Counted from the stretch's first letter, positions 1 through 8,710 are shown. The stretch is DNA of 26,034 nucleotides from Acetobacteraceae bacterium (GCA_003506895.1 DNXO01000091.1:77033-103066); one strand, 5' to 3'. Numbers and translations are program-made. The notes: generated by a model from the sequence alone, not told the origin.

Positions 1-1475
1 CACTGGCGCACCATGCCCATGTATTGGTTGTTCAGGATGAACACCTTCACCGGCAGGCGATACTGCGCCAGCGTGCCCATTTCCTGGATATTCATCAGGA
101 TGGACGCCTCGCCGGCAATATCCACGACGCAGGCATCCGGATGAGCGATCTGCACGCCCATGGCGGCGGGCAGACCATACCCCATCGTTCCCAGGCCGCC
201 CGAGGTCATCCAGCGGTTCGGTTTGTCGAAGTGGAAATGCTGGGCGGCCCACATCTGGTGCTGTCCGACCTCGGTGGTGATGAACGTATCCTTGCCGCGG
301 GCCTTGGTAATTTCGAACAGGCGCTGAATGGCGTATTGCGGCTTGATGATGCCGCCGCGCTTCATGTCCTGGGTAAATTTCAGGCTGTCCTTCGCCTTCC
401 ATTCGTCGATCTGGCGCCACCAGGCGGCCATGGCCGGCTTGTCGGTCGGTTCATCGCTGGCCTGCCATGCAGCCAGCAGGGCATTCAGAGCCTTGCCGGC
501 ATCGGCGATGATGGGAACATCGACCGGCACGTTTTTGTTGATCGACGACCCATCGATATCGATATGGATCTTCTTCGACCCCTGGCTGAACGCGTTCAGC
601 CGCCCGGTGACCCGGTCGTCAAAGCGGGCGCCGACGGCGAGCATGACGTCGCAGCCATGCATCGCGAGGTTGGCCTCGTACGTGCCGTGCATGCCAAGCA
701 TGCCCAGGAACTGCGGATCGCTCGCCGGGTAAGCCCCAAGGCCCATCAGCGTATGGGTGATCGGGAAACCGGTCAGGCGGGCCAGCTTGGTCAGCGCCGC
801 GGACGCCTCCTGGCCGGCATTGATCACGCCGCCGCCGGCGTAGATCACCGGCCGCTTGGCCTGCTTCATCAGCGCGATAGCCTTGGCGATCTGGCCCATA
901 TCGGGCTCTGTCCGTGGCCGGTAACTTGGATGTTGGACAGTCGGCTCCGCATAGGGCGCCTTGTTGATCACGATGTCCTTGGGCAGGTCGATGACCACCG
1001 GCCCGGGCCGGCCGTTACGGGCGACGTAGAAGGCTTCATGGACCACGCGCGCGAGGTCCTCGCCGCGCTTGACCAGGTAGTTGTGCTTCGTGGCCGGGCG
1101 GGTGATGCCGGTGGTGTCGGCTTCCTGAAACGCGTCGTTGCCGATCAGATGGGTGGGCACCTGCCCGGTCAGACAAACGAGGGGAACGCTGTCCATCAGC
1201 GCGTCCAGCAGGCCGGTGACGGCATTAGTCGCGCCCGGGCCGGACGTCACCAGCACGACACCAACCTTGCCGGTCGAACGCGCGTAGCCTTCGGCCGCAT
1301 GTACCGCCGCTTGTTCATGCCGCACGAGGATGTGGCGGATGGCGTTTTGTTGAAACAGAGCATCGTAAATCGGCAATACAGCGCCGCCGGGATAGCCGAA
1401 GATAACCTCTACGCCCTGGTCCTTAAGGGCACGGAGAAGGATTTCTGCTCCCGACTGGGTCATGTCCGCCGACAT
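1..1475 (-). CDS. ilvB: Acetolactate synthase large subunit (partial, 3' end outside window)
   Basis: Catalytic subunit of acetohydroxyacid synthase, the ThDP- and FAD-dependent first common enzyme of valine, leucine and isoleucine synthesis. The window holds 491 codons; about 80-100 C-terminal residues, judged by usual family length, lie beyond position 1. The N-terminal half carries GYPGGAVLPIYDAL (residues 27-40) and the ThDP-activating glutamate in RHEQAAVHAAEGYA (E54). The C-terminal ThDP/metal loop reads DIAGEASILMN near residue 455, with Glu where many homologues have Asp. The last residues, NNQYMGMVRQ, are typical of the family. The ATG at 1475 is preferred over the in-frame ATG at 1463 because AGGAG lies 7 nt upstream of it. 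It lies 57 bp downstream of miaA on the same strand. A small regulatory subunit gene (ilvN) would be expected just outside the window. Confidence 0.96.
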   Translation of the reverse strand, partial: MSADMTQSGAEILLRALKDQGVEVIFGYPGGAVLPIYDALFQQNAIRHILVRHEQAAVHAAEGYARSTGKVGVVLVTSGPGATNAVTGLLDALMDSVPLVCLTGQVPTHLIGNDAFQEADTTGITRPATKHNYLVKRGEDLARVVHEAFYVARNGRPGPVVIDLPKDIVINKAPYAEPTVQHPSYRPRTEPDMGQIAKAIALMKQAKRPVIYAGGGVINAGQEASAALTKLARLTGFPITHTLMGLGAYPASDPQFLGMLGMHGTYEANLAMHGCDVMLAVGARFDDRVTGRLNAFSQGSKKIHIDIDGSSINKNVPVDVPIIADAGKALNALLAAWQASDEPTDKPAMAAWWRQIDEWKAKDSLKFTQDMKRGGIIKPQYAIQRLFEITKARGKDTFITTEVGQHQMWAAQHFHFDKPNRWMTSGGLGTMGYGLPAAMGVQIAHPDACVVDIAGEASILMNIQEMGTLAQYRLPVKVFILNNQYMGMVRQ

Positions 1476-1532
1476 CGTTCGGCTCCTGTTTGCTGAATAG
1501 GGGCGGACGGATAGGCTGCTCGACGCCGTGGG

Positions 1533-2486
1533 TCAACCCTCGTTTTCAATAAACGTGAACAAATCGTCGCGTTCTCTTTCCGAAAATTGCGCCATAGACG
1601 AGAATCGCGCACTTATCGTGAAAGTGCGGGGCTGAGGTGCCAATGCGTGGTGGCGGAACCATGTGGCCTGCCGCTTGGTGTACTGCCCTGTGACCAGCTC
1701 CGTGCGGCGGCCAGCTTCCTGTAGCGACAACGTGCCGCGCAGGTGGGCCGATAGTTCCGGCACGCCATGCGCGCGCATCGCCGGCAGGCTGGGGGCGAGG
1801 TTCAGGGCAATCAAATCCCGCACCTCATCCAGCGCGCCGTCACGCAACATCGCCTCAAACCGTGTGGCGATCGCGGTACGCAGGGCATCGCGGGGCGGGT
1901 CGAGTCGGATCGCCGTGAACCGCCACGGGGCTGGCGCGCTCCGCCGGTTCTGCCATGCCGCCAGCCCCATTCCCGTTCCGCGCCAGACTTCCCAGGCGCG
2001 GGCGATGCGCTGACTGTCCTCTGGCTTCAGGCGCGCGGCCGTGGCTGGATCGACATGGGTGAGACTGGCGTGCAGCGCCGCCGAACCCTGCTCCTCCAGA
2101 AGCCTCCGAGCCTCGGTTCGGGCATCGGCGCCGGGGTCTGGGATGTCGGCCAATCCGTCGGTCAGCGCGGCGAAGTACATACCCGACCCGCCGGTCAGGA
2201 TTGGCAAGCGACCGGACGCGCGCGCTTCGTCCATCGCCGCGAGCGCCTGCTCACGCCACCAGGCAACGCTGCCGGCCTCGGCGGCGGGGCGGACGCCATA
2301 AAGGCGATGGGGGACCTGTGCTTCTTCCTCGATCGTGGGGCGCGCGGTCAGGACCCGAAGCTCTCGATACACCTGCATCGAATCGGTGTTGATGATTGTG
2401 CCCCGCAGGCGTTCGGCGATTGCCACCGCCAGCGCGGACTTACCGCTGGCGGTGGGACCCGCGACGATCAGGGCATGCGGCAGCAT
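1533..2486 (-). CDS. miaA: tRNA dimethylallyltransferase
   Basis: Transfers a dimethylallyl group to N6 of A37 in tRNAs that read codons starting with U, the first step toward ms2i6A. The 317-residue product has the expected length. It shows the P-loop GPTASGKS (residues 10-17), the substrate-contacting INTDSMQVY segment (32-40, D35), the GGSGMY motif near residue 100, and the C-terminal GQYTKRQATWFRH tRNA-binding segment. The ATG lies 12 bp after the stop of the upstream ribbon-helix-helix-like gene and has only a weak purine-rich stretch in front, so translation probably depends on that gene. ilvB follows 57 bp downstream on the same strand. Confidence 0.96.
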   Translation of the reverse strand: MLPHALIVAGPTASGKSALAVAIAERLRGTIINTDSMQVYRELRVLTARPTIEEEAQVPHRLYGVRPAAEAGSVAWWREQALAAMDEARASGRLPILTGGSGMYFAALTDGLADIPDPGADARTEARRLLEEQGSAALHASLTHVDPATAARLKPEDSQRIARAWEVWRGTGMGLAAWQNRRSAPAPWRFTAIRLDPPRDALRTAIATRFEAMLRDGALDEVRDLIALNLAPSLPAMRAHGVPELSAHLRGTLSLQEAGRRTELVTGQYTKRQATWFRHHALAPQPRTFTISARFSSMAQFSERERDDLFTFIENEG

Positions 2487-2498
2487 CGCCGGTGGCGA

Positions 2499-2780
2499 TC
2501 AGAGAAACAGGCGATACGGCGATATCGTGCCGTTCTGATCCTGTACGAAGAATTGCTTGCCGCTTTCCGTTTCTTCGATCAGCGCTTCGTAAAGCCGGAG
2601 GGCGTTCTTAACCACTTCGGCATATGACGCCGCTTCGGTCTTGACCTTCAGCACGTTCAGACGGTCCATGGAGCGGGGCGCCAGATCGAACTGCACGCGA
2701 TTCTTCGACACCTTCGGCTTCGGGTCCACCCGGTCATCGGCCTCGGTGACCAGGTCGGGGGAAAATGCCATTGCCTTCAT
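2499..2780 (-). CDS. Small ribbon-helix-helix-like protein, function unknown
   Basis: A 93-residue protein. The central part, NRVQFDLAPRSMDRLNVLK followed by an amphipathic helical stretch through SYAEVVKNALRLYEALIEE (about residues 27-70), looks like the strand-helix-helix pattern of CopG/Arc-type proteins. The tail, roughly GKQFFVQDQNG to the end, resembles the C-terminal strand seen in such small RHH-like bacterial proteins. This is judged by eye, not by a profile search. The ATG at 2780 has GGAAGGA 7 nt upstream and overlaps the TGA of the preceding membrane-protein gene as ATGA, indicating translational coupling. A longer in-frame extension to 3062 is rejected because it only shadows that gene. 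It could bind DNA, or act as a small partner of the membrane protein. Confidence 0.75.
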   Translation of the reverse strand: MKAMAFSPDLVTEADDRVDPKPKVSKNRVQFDLAPRSMDRLNVLKVKTEAASYAEVVKNALRLYEALIEETESGKQFFVQDQNGTISPYRLFL

Positions 2781-3064
2781 CGTGTGTTCCTTCCCGCTGA
2801 ACCAAAGTAATGCGTTACCAATGCGCCGCACATCGGCCCCGCCACGGCCCAGACCACTTCCAGTCCGACGAAGCTGCCGGTTGCGATTCCGTAAGTGCCC
2901 GTGATCGCAAGGGCACCGCCGGAACTGAAAGCAATGACCCGAGACAGGAAGCCTCGCGTCCGAGCGTCGATGACATGGACATCCTGGATGTCGAACTCGC
3001 TGCCAATAGACGGCCGAAACCGATGTTCGGGGTTCTGGACCTGATCCTTTGCCTTGCCCCACAT
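2777..3064 (-). CDS. Small membrane protein with two predicted transmembrane helices, unknown
   Basis: Not recognised. From the ATG at 3064 it is 95 residues; a GTG at 3091 would add nine N-terminal residues. The ATG is preferred because GGAG sits 9 nt upstream, whereas nothing convincing precedes the GTG. The N-terminal half is polar and charged and contains QDVHVIDARTRG. The C-terminal half has two hydrophobic stretches, roughly VIAFSSGGALAITGTYGIA and VVWAVAGPMCGALVTHYF, separated by a short turn, so it may form a membrane hairpin with a cytoplasmic N-terminal domain. Its stop overlaps the start of the RHH-like gene by 4 nt. It is the first gene of an apparent run into miaA and is divergent from serB. 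Confidence 0.65.
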   Translation of the reverse strand: MWGKAKDQVQNPEHRFRPSIGSEFDIQDVHVIDARTRGFLSRVIAFSSGGALAITGTYGIATGSFVGLEVVWAVAGPMCGALVTHYFGSAGRNTR

Positions 3065-3274
3065 TCGAGTCTGCTCCGCGGAGAAAAGCACCGCGTACCG
3101 GAAGAGTCTGAAGGAAGGGTTAACGACATGGAGGATTTCCGAACTCGAACGATGATTTAGCCGACTCGGAGTGAATTGGCAAGGTCATTGTGAGGAAAAT
3201 ACCCTCATTATCCATCCGGGTCGCTCAACCATTCGCTTGCATGCGCGGCGCCCCGCTGTCAGGTTCCGGCCGCA

Positions 3275-4150
3275 ATGACCGAAATCCTTACCGTGGTCGC
3301 CCAGCGCGAGGCGACAAGCCTGACTCCCGCGATCCTCAACCAAATACGCAACGCGATTCGGGGTGCTCCACCCGTGGTCCTCTCGCCCGGGGAGGCCGCC
3401 GATATTCCGCTTTCCATGCCGCTGGACCGCATTGCCTTGCGCGACGCGATCGGCGGAAATCAGATCGATGCCATCGTGACCAAGGCCCGCGGACGCCGCA
3501 AGGCATTGTTGATCGCCGATATGGACAGCACGATCATCCAAGGCGAAACGCTCGATGAACTGGCGGCGTTCGCCGGGCTTGGCGAGAAAATCTCGGCGAT
3601 TACCGCCCGCGCAATGAATGGGGAGCTGGATTTCAAAGCCGCCCTGCGGGAGCGGGTCGCGATGCTGAAAGGCCTGAATCTCGACGCTCTGGAAAAGACT
3701 TGGCAGCAGGTCCGCCTGACCCCGGGTGCCAGGGAGCTTGTCGCCACGATGCGGTCGAAGGGCGCGCTGACGGCGTTGGTATCCGGCGGATTTACCTTCT
3801 TTACCGGCAAGGTCGCCACGCAACTCGGTTTCGATACCCACCGCTCCAACGTCCTGCTGGATGACGGCGCGGCGCTGATCGGTCAGGTGGAGGAGCCAAT
3901 CCTCGACCGCGACAGCAAGCTCGCGGCGTTGAACGAACTGGCAGCGGAACGTGGGGTCAAGTTACACGCGACCCTGGCTGTCGGCGACGGCGCGAACGAC
4001 CTGGATATGTTGCGGGCCGCCGGGCTGGGAGTCGCCTTCCATGCCAAGCCGATCGTGGCTCGGGAAGCGCGGGCGAAGGTCGATCACGCCGATCTGCGAG
4101 CCCTGCTGTTCGCGCAGGGATATCCGGCGTCGGCCTTCGTTAGCGCCTGA
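3275..4150 (+). CDS. serB: Phosphoserine phosphatase
   Basis: Hydrolyses O-phosphoserine to serine, the last step of the phosphorylated serine pathway. The 291-residue HAD-superfamily protein shows motif I DMDST (D82, D84), motif II in LVSGGF (S170), the motif III lysine in DRDSKLAAL (K215), and motif IV GDGANDLDML (237-246). An N-terminal segment of about 70 residues without catalytic motifs precedes the HAD core, as in many proteobacterial SerB proteins. The ATG at 3275 has only a weak AGG upstream, but no better in-frame start is visible. The last 11 bp overlap the 3' end of convergent tam. It is divergent from the membrane/RHH-like/miaA run. Confidence 0.95.
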   Translation: MTEILTVVAQREATSLTPAILNQIRNAIRGAPPVVLSPGEAADIPLSMPLDRIALRDAIGGNQIDAIVTKARGRRKALLIADMDSTIIQGETLDELAAFAGLGEKISAITARAMNGELDFKAALRERVAMLKGLNLDALEKTWQQVRLTPGARELVATMRSKGALTALVSGGFTFFTGKVATQLGFDTHRSNVLLDDGAALIGQVEEPILDRDSKLAALNELAAERGVKLHATLAVGDGANDLDMLRAAGLGVAFHAKPIVAREARAKVDHADLRALLFAQGYPASAFVSA

Positions 4151-4910
4151 CAATCAGGAATAACCGGGGGAACGGCAAAAGCACCGTTCCATCCGGTAAC
4201 GGCTTGTAGGCGTCCACCAGCAACGCCCGGTATTCAGCGAGGTAGTTGGTCGCCTCGGACGGGTCGAGCGGCGCCAGAAACGGGCGCAAACCGCTGCCTT
4301 TGAACCACTCCACCACGGCGTCGGTACCGCCCGTCAGAACGTGGTAATAGGTGGTCCGCCAAATATCGACGCCCGTCGCCTGATCCCGCAGCAGAGCGTA
4401 GTACCATTCGGCGCCACGGCGGGGTGCGCGGGCGCCGGCGGAACCGGCCAATTTCTGCTTCCACCGCCCGGACGCGGCGACCTCGCGCATCAACTGGTGT
4501 GCGGGTTCGTCTAGGTTATCCGGCATCTGCACGGCCAAGCTGCCGCCCGCGGCCAGTTTTCCGACCAGCCGGGGCAACAGGGTTTCGTGGTTCGGCACCC
4601 ATTGCAGGACGGCGTTGGCCAGGATCACGTCGAATGGATCCGGATCGCTCCAGTCCTCGATTCCGGCCAGATCGAACCGCATGGTCGGCAGGCGCGAACG
4701 CGCGGCGGCGATCATATCGGCTGAACTGTCCAACCCGGTCACAGCCGCGCCCGGAAAGCGAGCCGACAGGACCTCGGTGGAGTTTCCAGGACCACACCCC
4801 AGGTCCACAGCCCGCCGCACCGGTCCGGTGGTTACCGCGTTCAGCAGATCCCTTACGGGGCGGGTCCGCTCGGCTTCGAAGCTGGTGTATTGCCGAGCGG
4901 ACCAGCTCAT
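4140..4910 (-). CDS. tam: Trans-aconitate 2-methyltransferase
   Basis: SAM-dependent methyltransferase that monomethylates trans-aconitate, a spontaneous isomerisation product of the TCA intermediate cis-aconitate that inhibits aconitase. The 256-residue length fits Tam. SAM motif I is DLGCGPGNST (36-45) and an acidic loop GLDSSADMI follows at about 59-67. Family-specific segments include LQWVPNHE, LAVQMPDN, VDIWRTTYYH and the C-terminal LPFPRLF with final RR. The start codon overlaps the degQ stop as ATGA and has no separate Shine-Dalgarno sequence, so translation is probably coupled to degQ. The 3' end overlaps serB by 11 bp on the opposite strand. Confidence 0.93.
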   Translation of the reverse strand: MSWSARQYTSFEAERTRPVRDLLNAVTTGPVRRAVDLGCGPGNSTEVLSARFPGAAVTGLDSSADMIAAARSRLPTMRFDLAGIEDWSDPDPFDVILANAVLQWVPNHETLLPRLVGKLAAGGSLAVQMPDNLDEPAHQLMREVAASGRWKQKLAGSAGARAPRRGAEWYYALLRDQATGVDIWRTTYYHVLTGGTDAVVEWFKGSGLRPFLAPLDPSEATNYLAEYRALLVDAYKPLPDGTVLLPFPRLFLIVRR

Positions 4911-6439
4911 CCTGGTTGTTTGTCCTTGGAAGCGGGGGCCTTCGTCAGCGCCAGAGGGACGTACTGAACACCGCCTTCGCGCTGGATCAGCATCAGGACA
5001 TTTTTACGGTCCGCCTTGCGGGCGGCATCGACCTGCTTCTGGATGTCAGCAGGGGCCGTTACCTGGGTCTGCTGCACTTCAAGAATCACATCACCGGGCT
5101 TCAGGCCACGGTCGGCGGCCGGCGTGTTCGGCGAAATGTCGGTGATGACGACGCCCTTCTGGCTGTCCTGAAGCTGGAACTTGTCCTTCAGCTCCTGGCT
5201 GATTGGCGCGACCTTGATGCCGAGCCCGGCGATATCCGTGGGCTTCGTCGTGTCGGCGGGTTTGCCGGCGTCGGTCGAGGCGAGTTGTTCATCCGCCGGG
5301 CGTTCGGCCAGCGTGGTCTGAACGGTAATTTCCTTGCCGTCGCGCCACACGACCACCGGCACTTCCTTGCCGACCTCGGAATCCGCAACGATCCGGGGCA
5401 GGTTGTGCATCTCTTTGACGTCGTGGTTGTCGAACTTCAGGATGATATCGCCGCCGCGGATTTTCGCCTTCTCCGCCGGGCCGCCGTCGGTCACGCCCGC
5501 GACCATCGCGCCATTCGAATCCTTCAAACCAAGGCTTTCGGCGATTTCCGGTGTCACCTGTTGGATCTTTACGCCCAGCCAACCGCGCCGCGGATGCCCG
5601 AACTCCTTCAGCTGACCGATGATGTTCTTGGCCATATTGGCCGGGATCGAGAAGCCGATGCCGATCGATCCGCCCGACGGCGAGAAGATCGCCGTGTTGA
5701 TGCCGATCACCTGCCCATCCATGTTGAACAGCGGTCCGCCGGAGTTGCCCCGGTTGATCGCCGCATCAGTCTGGATGAAGTCGTCGTACTGGCCCTGGTG
5801 GATGTCTCGGCCGCGCGCCGAGACGATGCCCGCGGTGACAGTCCCGCCCAGGCCGAACGGGTTGCCGATCGCCAGCACCCAGTCGCCAACCCGGGACTGC
5901 GAGGAGTCGCCGAAATCCACCGTGGGAAGTGGCTTGTCGGACTTTACCTTCAACAACGCCAGATCGCCGCTCTCATCCCGGCCGACGATTGTGGCTTTCA
6001 GTGTGGTGCCGTCCTGCAGGGTGACGGAAACCTCGTCAGCGCCCTCGATGACGTGGTTGTTGGTGACGACATAGCCGGCCGGGTCAACGATGAATCCAGA
6101 TCCAAGGCTCTGCGCCCGTCGGGGCGCCGGCTGGTTGTCACCGCCGCCGCCCCCGCCCGGACGGTTGCGGTTCAGGAAGTCCTTGAAGAACTGCTCGAAC
6201 GGCGAACCAGGCGGAAAGGCCGGCATTTCCGGACCCATGTTCGGGCCGTTCTTGGCCGTGATCGTCTGGGTGGACGACACGTTCACGACGGCCGGCAGCA
6301 ACTTGGCCGCCAGATCCGCGAAGCTGTCCGGCGCGGAGCGCGCGATGGCTGGTTGAACCAGGGTAACGGAAGGCGTCACCAAGGCGAAGGACACGCCAAG
6401 CAAGGCGGCGCGGGCGACGGTGGAGCGTATCAGGCGCAT
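4907..6439 (-). CDS. degQ: Do-family periplasmic serine protease (DegP/DegQ/MucD)
   Basis: Exported HtrA-type serine endoprotease/chaperone acting on misfolded periplasmic proteins. The chosen ATG at 6439 gives 510 residues. It has AGGA 9 nt upstream and starts right at a signal peptide (charged MRLIR, hydrophobic core, cleavage probably after ...PAIARSA). The GTG at 6466 would add nine residues ahead of the signal. The catalytic triad is visible as TNNHVI (H129), DESGDLALLKV (D159) and NRGNSGGPLFN (S233). A Gly-rich linker near residues 94-101 precedes the protease core. Two PDZ domains follow (about 280-375 and 405-500). It sits 94 bp after hflC and overlaps tam. DegP, DegQ and MucD cannot be separated here; degQ is used as a family name. 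Confidence 0.92.
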   Translation of the reverse strand: MRLIRSTVARAALLGVSFALVTPSVTLVQPAIARSAPDSFADLAAKLLPAVVNVSSTQTITAKNGPNMGPEMPAFPPGSPFEQFFKDFLNRNRPGGGGGGDNQPAPRRAQSLGSGFIVDPAGYVVTNNHVIEGADEVSVTLQDGTTLKATIVGRDESGDLALLKVKSDKPLPTVDFGDSSQSRVGDWVLAIGNPFGLGGTVTAGIVSARGRDIHQGQYDDFIQTDAAINRGNSGGPLFNMDGQVIGINTAIFSPSGGSIGIGFSIPANMAKNIIGQLKEFGHPRRGWLGVKIQQVTPEIAESLGLKDSNGAMVAGVTDGGPAEKAKIRGGDIILKFDNHDVKEMHNLPRIVADSEVGKEVPVVVWRDGKEITVQTTLAERPADEQLASTDAGKPADTTKPTDIAGLGIKVAPISQELKDKFQLQDSQKGVVITDISPNTPAADRGLKPGDVILEVQQTQVTAPADIQKQVDAARKADRKNVLMLIQREGGVQYVPLALTKAPASKDKQPG

Positions 6440-6533
6440 GATCAATTTTCCTGGCGAATAGGCCACATATGGTCCGAAGTGTCAGGCTAGCAACTTATCC
6501 GGCGAAAGACACGGGTGGTTCGCGGGCGGTTTC

Positions 6534-7412
6534 CTATCGTGATGGATCCGCCGGTGCCGTCTGAAGGTATTTCAGATAGTCGTTGTCCGGCGACAAAACG
6601 AGTCGGGCGCTGCCGCTATCGAAAATGTCGCGATAGCCTTGATAGGTGCGCCAGATCGAGAAGAACGCCGGGTCCTGACCGAATGCCTTGGCATAGATGT
6701 TCGTGGCCTCCGCTTCGCCTTCGCCGCGCAGGTTGTCGGCGGTGGCGCGGGCGTCGGCCACGATGACCGTGCGATCGCGTTCGGCTTCCGCCTTGATCCG
6801 CTGTGATGCCTCGGCGCCCTCGGCGCGCGCCTGGGCGGCGATGCGCTGACGTTCCGACTGCATCCGCGACAGGATCGCCTGGGTGTTTTCTTGCGGCAGG
6901 TCCGCGCGCCTGATCCGCACGTCAACGATCGAGACGCCGAAGTTCTGCATCTCGGTGTTCACCTGGGTGCGGATCGCGGCCATGATTCGCTCGCGGTCGG
7001 CGGATAGCACATCGAGCAGCTTGTTGTTGCCCATCACCCGGCGGAGGCTGCCGGTGACGACGGAGTTCAACCGGCCGCGGATGTTCTCCGGAACCGGGCC
7101 GATCGCCTGATAGAACCGCAGTGGGTCGGTGATGCGGAACACCGTGAAGGTATCGACGATCAGGCGGCGCTGATCGCCCAGGATAACCTCTTCACCCGGC
7201 AGTTCAACCGCCAACAGCCGGTTATCGAATGTGATGATGTTCTGTACGAACGGTATCTTCACATGCAGCCCGGGGTCGTCGATCGGCCGAACGACCTTGC
7301 CGAACTGCACGACCAGGACCTGTTCGGTCTGCGATACGGTGAACAGGGCCGCGCTGGCGATAACGAGCGCGACCAGAAGCCCGGCGAGGCCGGCAATGCC
7401 TGTCCGGTTCAT
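6534..7412 (-). CDS. hflC: HflC, SPFH-domain modulator of FtsH protease
   Basis: Inner-membrane partner of HflK; the two form a large cage around the FtsH AAA protease. The 292-residue product has one N-terminal transmembrane helix (about residues 5-27), then a prohibitin/SPFH domain beginning VSQTEQVLVVQFG. A long Ala/Glu/Arg-rich coiled-coil helix follows (SRMQSERQRIAAQARAEGAE onward). The late segment GEGEAEATNIYAKAFGQDP is typical of HflC. The ATG overlaps the hflK stop as ATGA, so the two subunits are translationally coupled. degQ lies 94 bp downstream. Confidence 0.95.
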   Translation of the reverse strand: MNRTGIAGLAGLLVALVIASAALFTVSQTEQVLVVQFGKVVRPIDDPGLHVKIPFVQNIITFDNRLLAVELPGEEVILGDQRRLIVDTFTVFRITDPLRFYQAIGPVPENIRGRLNSVVTGSLRRVMGNNKLLDVLSADRERIMAAIRTQVNTEMQNFGVSIVDVRIRRADLPQENTQAILSRMQSERQRIAAQARAEGAEASQRIKAEAERDRTVIVADARATADNLRGEGEAEATNIYAKAFGQDPAFFSIWRTYQGYRDIFDSGSARLVLSPDNDYLKYLQTAPADPSR

Positions 7413-8710
7413 CGGTTGGCTCCTACGGCGGCGGACGAGGCGGGCGCGACTGGCACCACCGGTTTGGGCGGCGGGATGTTCAGCGGCAGGAACGGCACGA
7501 GGCCTTTCAGCTTGTCGTCCACCACCAGCGGCTGCCCATGCATCAGCACATTCTGCATCATGTCCAGATACATCCGGCGCAACGTCACGTCCTTGGCCGC
7601 CTGATACGCCTTCAGCACGCTATCGAACTGCTGTGCCTGGCCGTTGGCCTGGGCGACCGAGGCGATCTTGGCGCCCTGGCCCTCGGCTACGATGCGGGCG
7701 GCATCACCGCGGGCGCGCGGCACGATGTCGTTGCGGTAGGATTCAGCTTCGTTCCGCATCCGCTCGGCGTCGGTGTTGGCGCGTTGAACGTCGCGAAAGC
7801 TTTCGATCACCGCGGCCGGCGGATCGACCTTCTGCAACTGCACCTGGGTGACCTCGACGCCGGCCTTGTAGCGATCCAGGATTTCCTGTGTCTGCCTCAG
7901 CACGTCGGTTTCGATCTGGGCACGCGCCTGGGTCAGCGCCGGCTGGATCGGGGTGCGGCCAATGACCTCCCGCATCGAGCTTTCGGCAACCGCACGTACC
8001 AGCGTTTCCGGGTTGGCGGTGTTGAACAGGAAGGCCGAGGCGTCGTTGATCCGCCAGAAAATGGCGACATCGATATCGATGATGTTCTCGTCGCCGGTCA
8101 GCATCAGGCTCTCGGCCAGGACATCGCGGCCGGCGGCATCGCGGCCGGATTCGACGTTGCCGCCGGAAACCGAGCGATAGCCGATTTCAGTGCGGTTGAT
8201 GCGGGTGACGGTCGGGAGTTCGATGGATTCCACCGGCCAGGGCACATGCCAGTGCAGGCCGGGCGGAGTCCAATAGGCATAAGCGCCGAAGCGCAGGACG
8301 ACACCCTGTTCATCGGGCTGGACGCGATAGAAGCCGGAGCCGACCCAGATCGCCACGATCGCCAAGGCCAACAGCGCGAGTCCGCGGCTGTTCGCGAATC
8401 CGCCAAATAAACCGCCGCCCCCCGGGCCGCCCCGTCCGCCGCCGGATCCGCCACCCAGCATGCCGCGGATGTAGCCCTGCGCCTGCGCGATCAGCTTGTC
8501 CAGGTCGGGCGGGTTGCCCCCGCCGAACGGGCCTCCGGGTCGCTGTCCGTCGCCGGGCCGCTTCGCCCCTCGGTCGGCATCGGGCTTGCCGCCATTGCCA
8601 TTGGCGCCCTTGTTGCCCCACGGACCTTGTGTGGGTTTCTTGTCGTCACCTCCACCCGAGGAGCCTGAAGGGTTGCCCCAAGGTCCGGGACCGCCGTTGT
8701 TCCAAGGCAT
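7409..8710 (-). CDS. hflK: HflK, SPFH-domain modulator of FtsH protease
   Basis: Partner of HflC in the membrane HflKC complex that controls FtsH. The ATG at 8710 gives 433 residues and the canonical HflK opening MPWNNGGPGPWG, with AGGAG 11 nt upstream; longer in-frame extensions to 8965 are not HflK-like. The N-terminal ~105 residues are unusually rich in Gly, Pro and Asn and precede one transmembrane helix (about 109-126, ALLALAIVAIWVGSG). Then comes the SPFH domain (YRVQPDEQGVVLRFG onward) and a coiled coil (RMRNEAESYRNDIVPRARGD). The C-terminal MYLDMMQNVL segment fits the family. First gene of hflK-hflC-degQ-tam, divergent from mrp across 188 bp. Confidence 0.95.
   Translation of the reverse strand: MPWNNGGPGPWGNPSGSSGGGDDKKPTQGPWGNKGANGNGGKPDADRGAKRPGDGQRPGGPFGGGNPPDLDKLIAQAQGYIRGMLGGGSGGGRGGPGGGGLFGGFANSRGLALLALAIVAIWVGSGFYRVQPDEQGVVLRFGAYAYWTPPGLHWHVPWPVESIELPTVTRINRTEIGYRSVSGGNVESGRDAAGRDVLAESLMLTGDENIIDIDVAIFWRINDASAFLFNTANPETLVRAVAESSMREVIGRTPIQPALTQARAQIETDVLRQTQEILDRYKAGVEVTQVQLQKVDPPAAVIESFRDVQRANTDAERMRNEAESYRNDIVPRARGDAARIVAEGQGAKIASVAQANGQAQQFDSVLKAYQAAKDVTLRRMYLDMMQNVLMHGQPLVVDDKLKGLVPFLPLNIPPPKPVVPVAPASSAAVGANR

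Noticed and set aside
24..1496. A 490-codon plus-strand open frame opposite ilvB
   Set aside because: The opposite strand reads as unbroken acetolactate synthase. The plus frame is low in hydrophobic order and is a GC-rich antisense shadow.
2815..3129. Alternative 104-codon minus-strand frame over the small membrane protein gene
   Set aside because: It is Ser/Arg-rich without structure, whereas the competing frame has two hydrophobic helices, a Shine-Dalgarno sequence and a 4-nt coupled overlap with the next gene.
4424..6490. A 688-codon plus-strand open frame opposite tam and degQ
   Set aside because: It spans two well-recognised minus-strand genes and has no recognisable domain; it is an antisense shadow.
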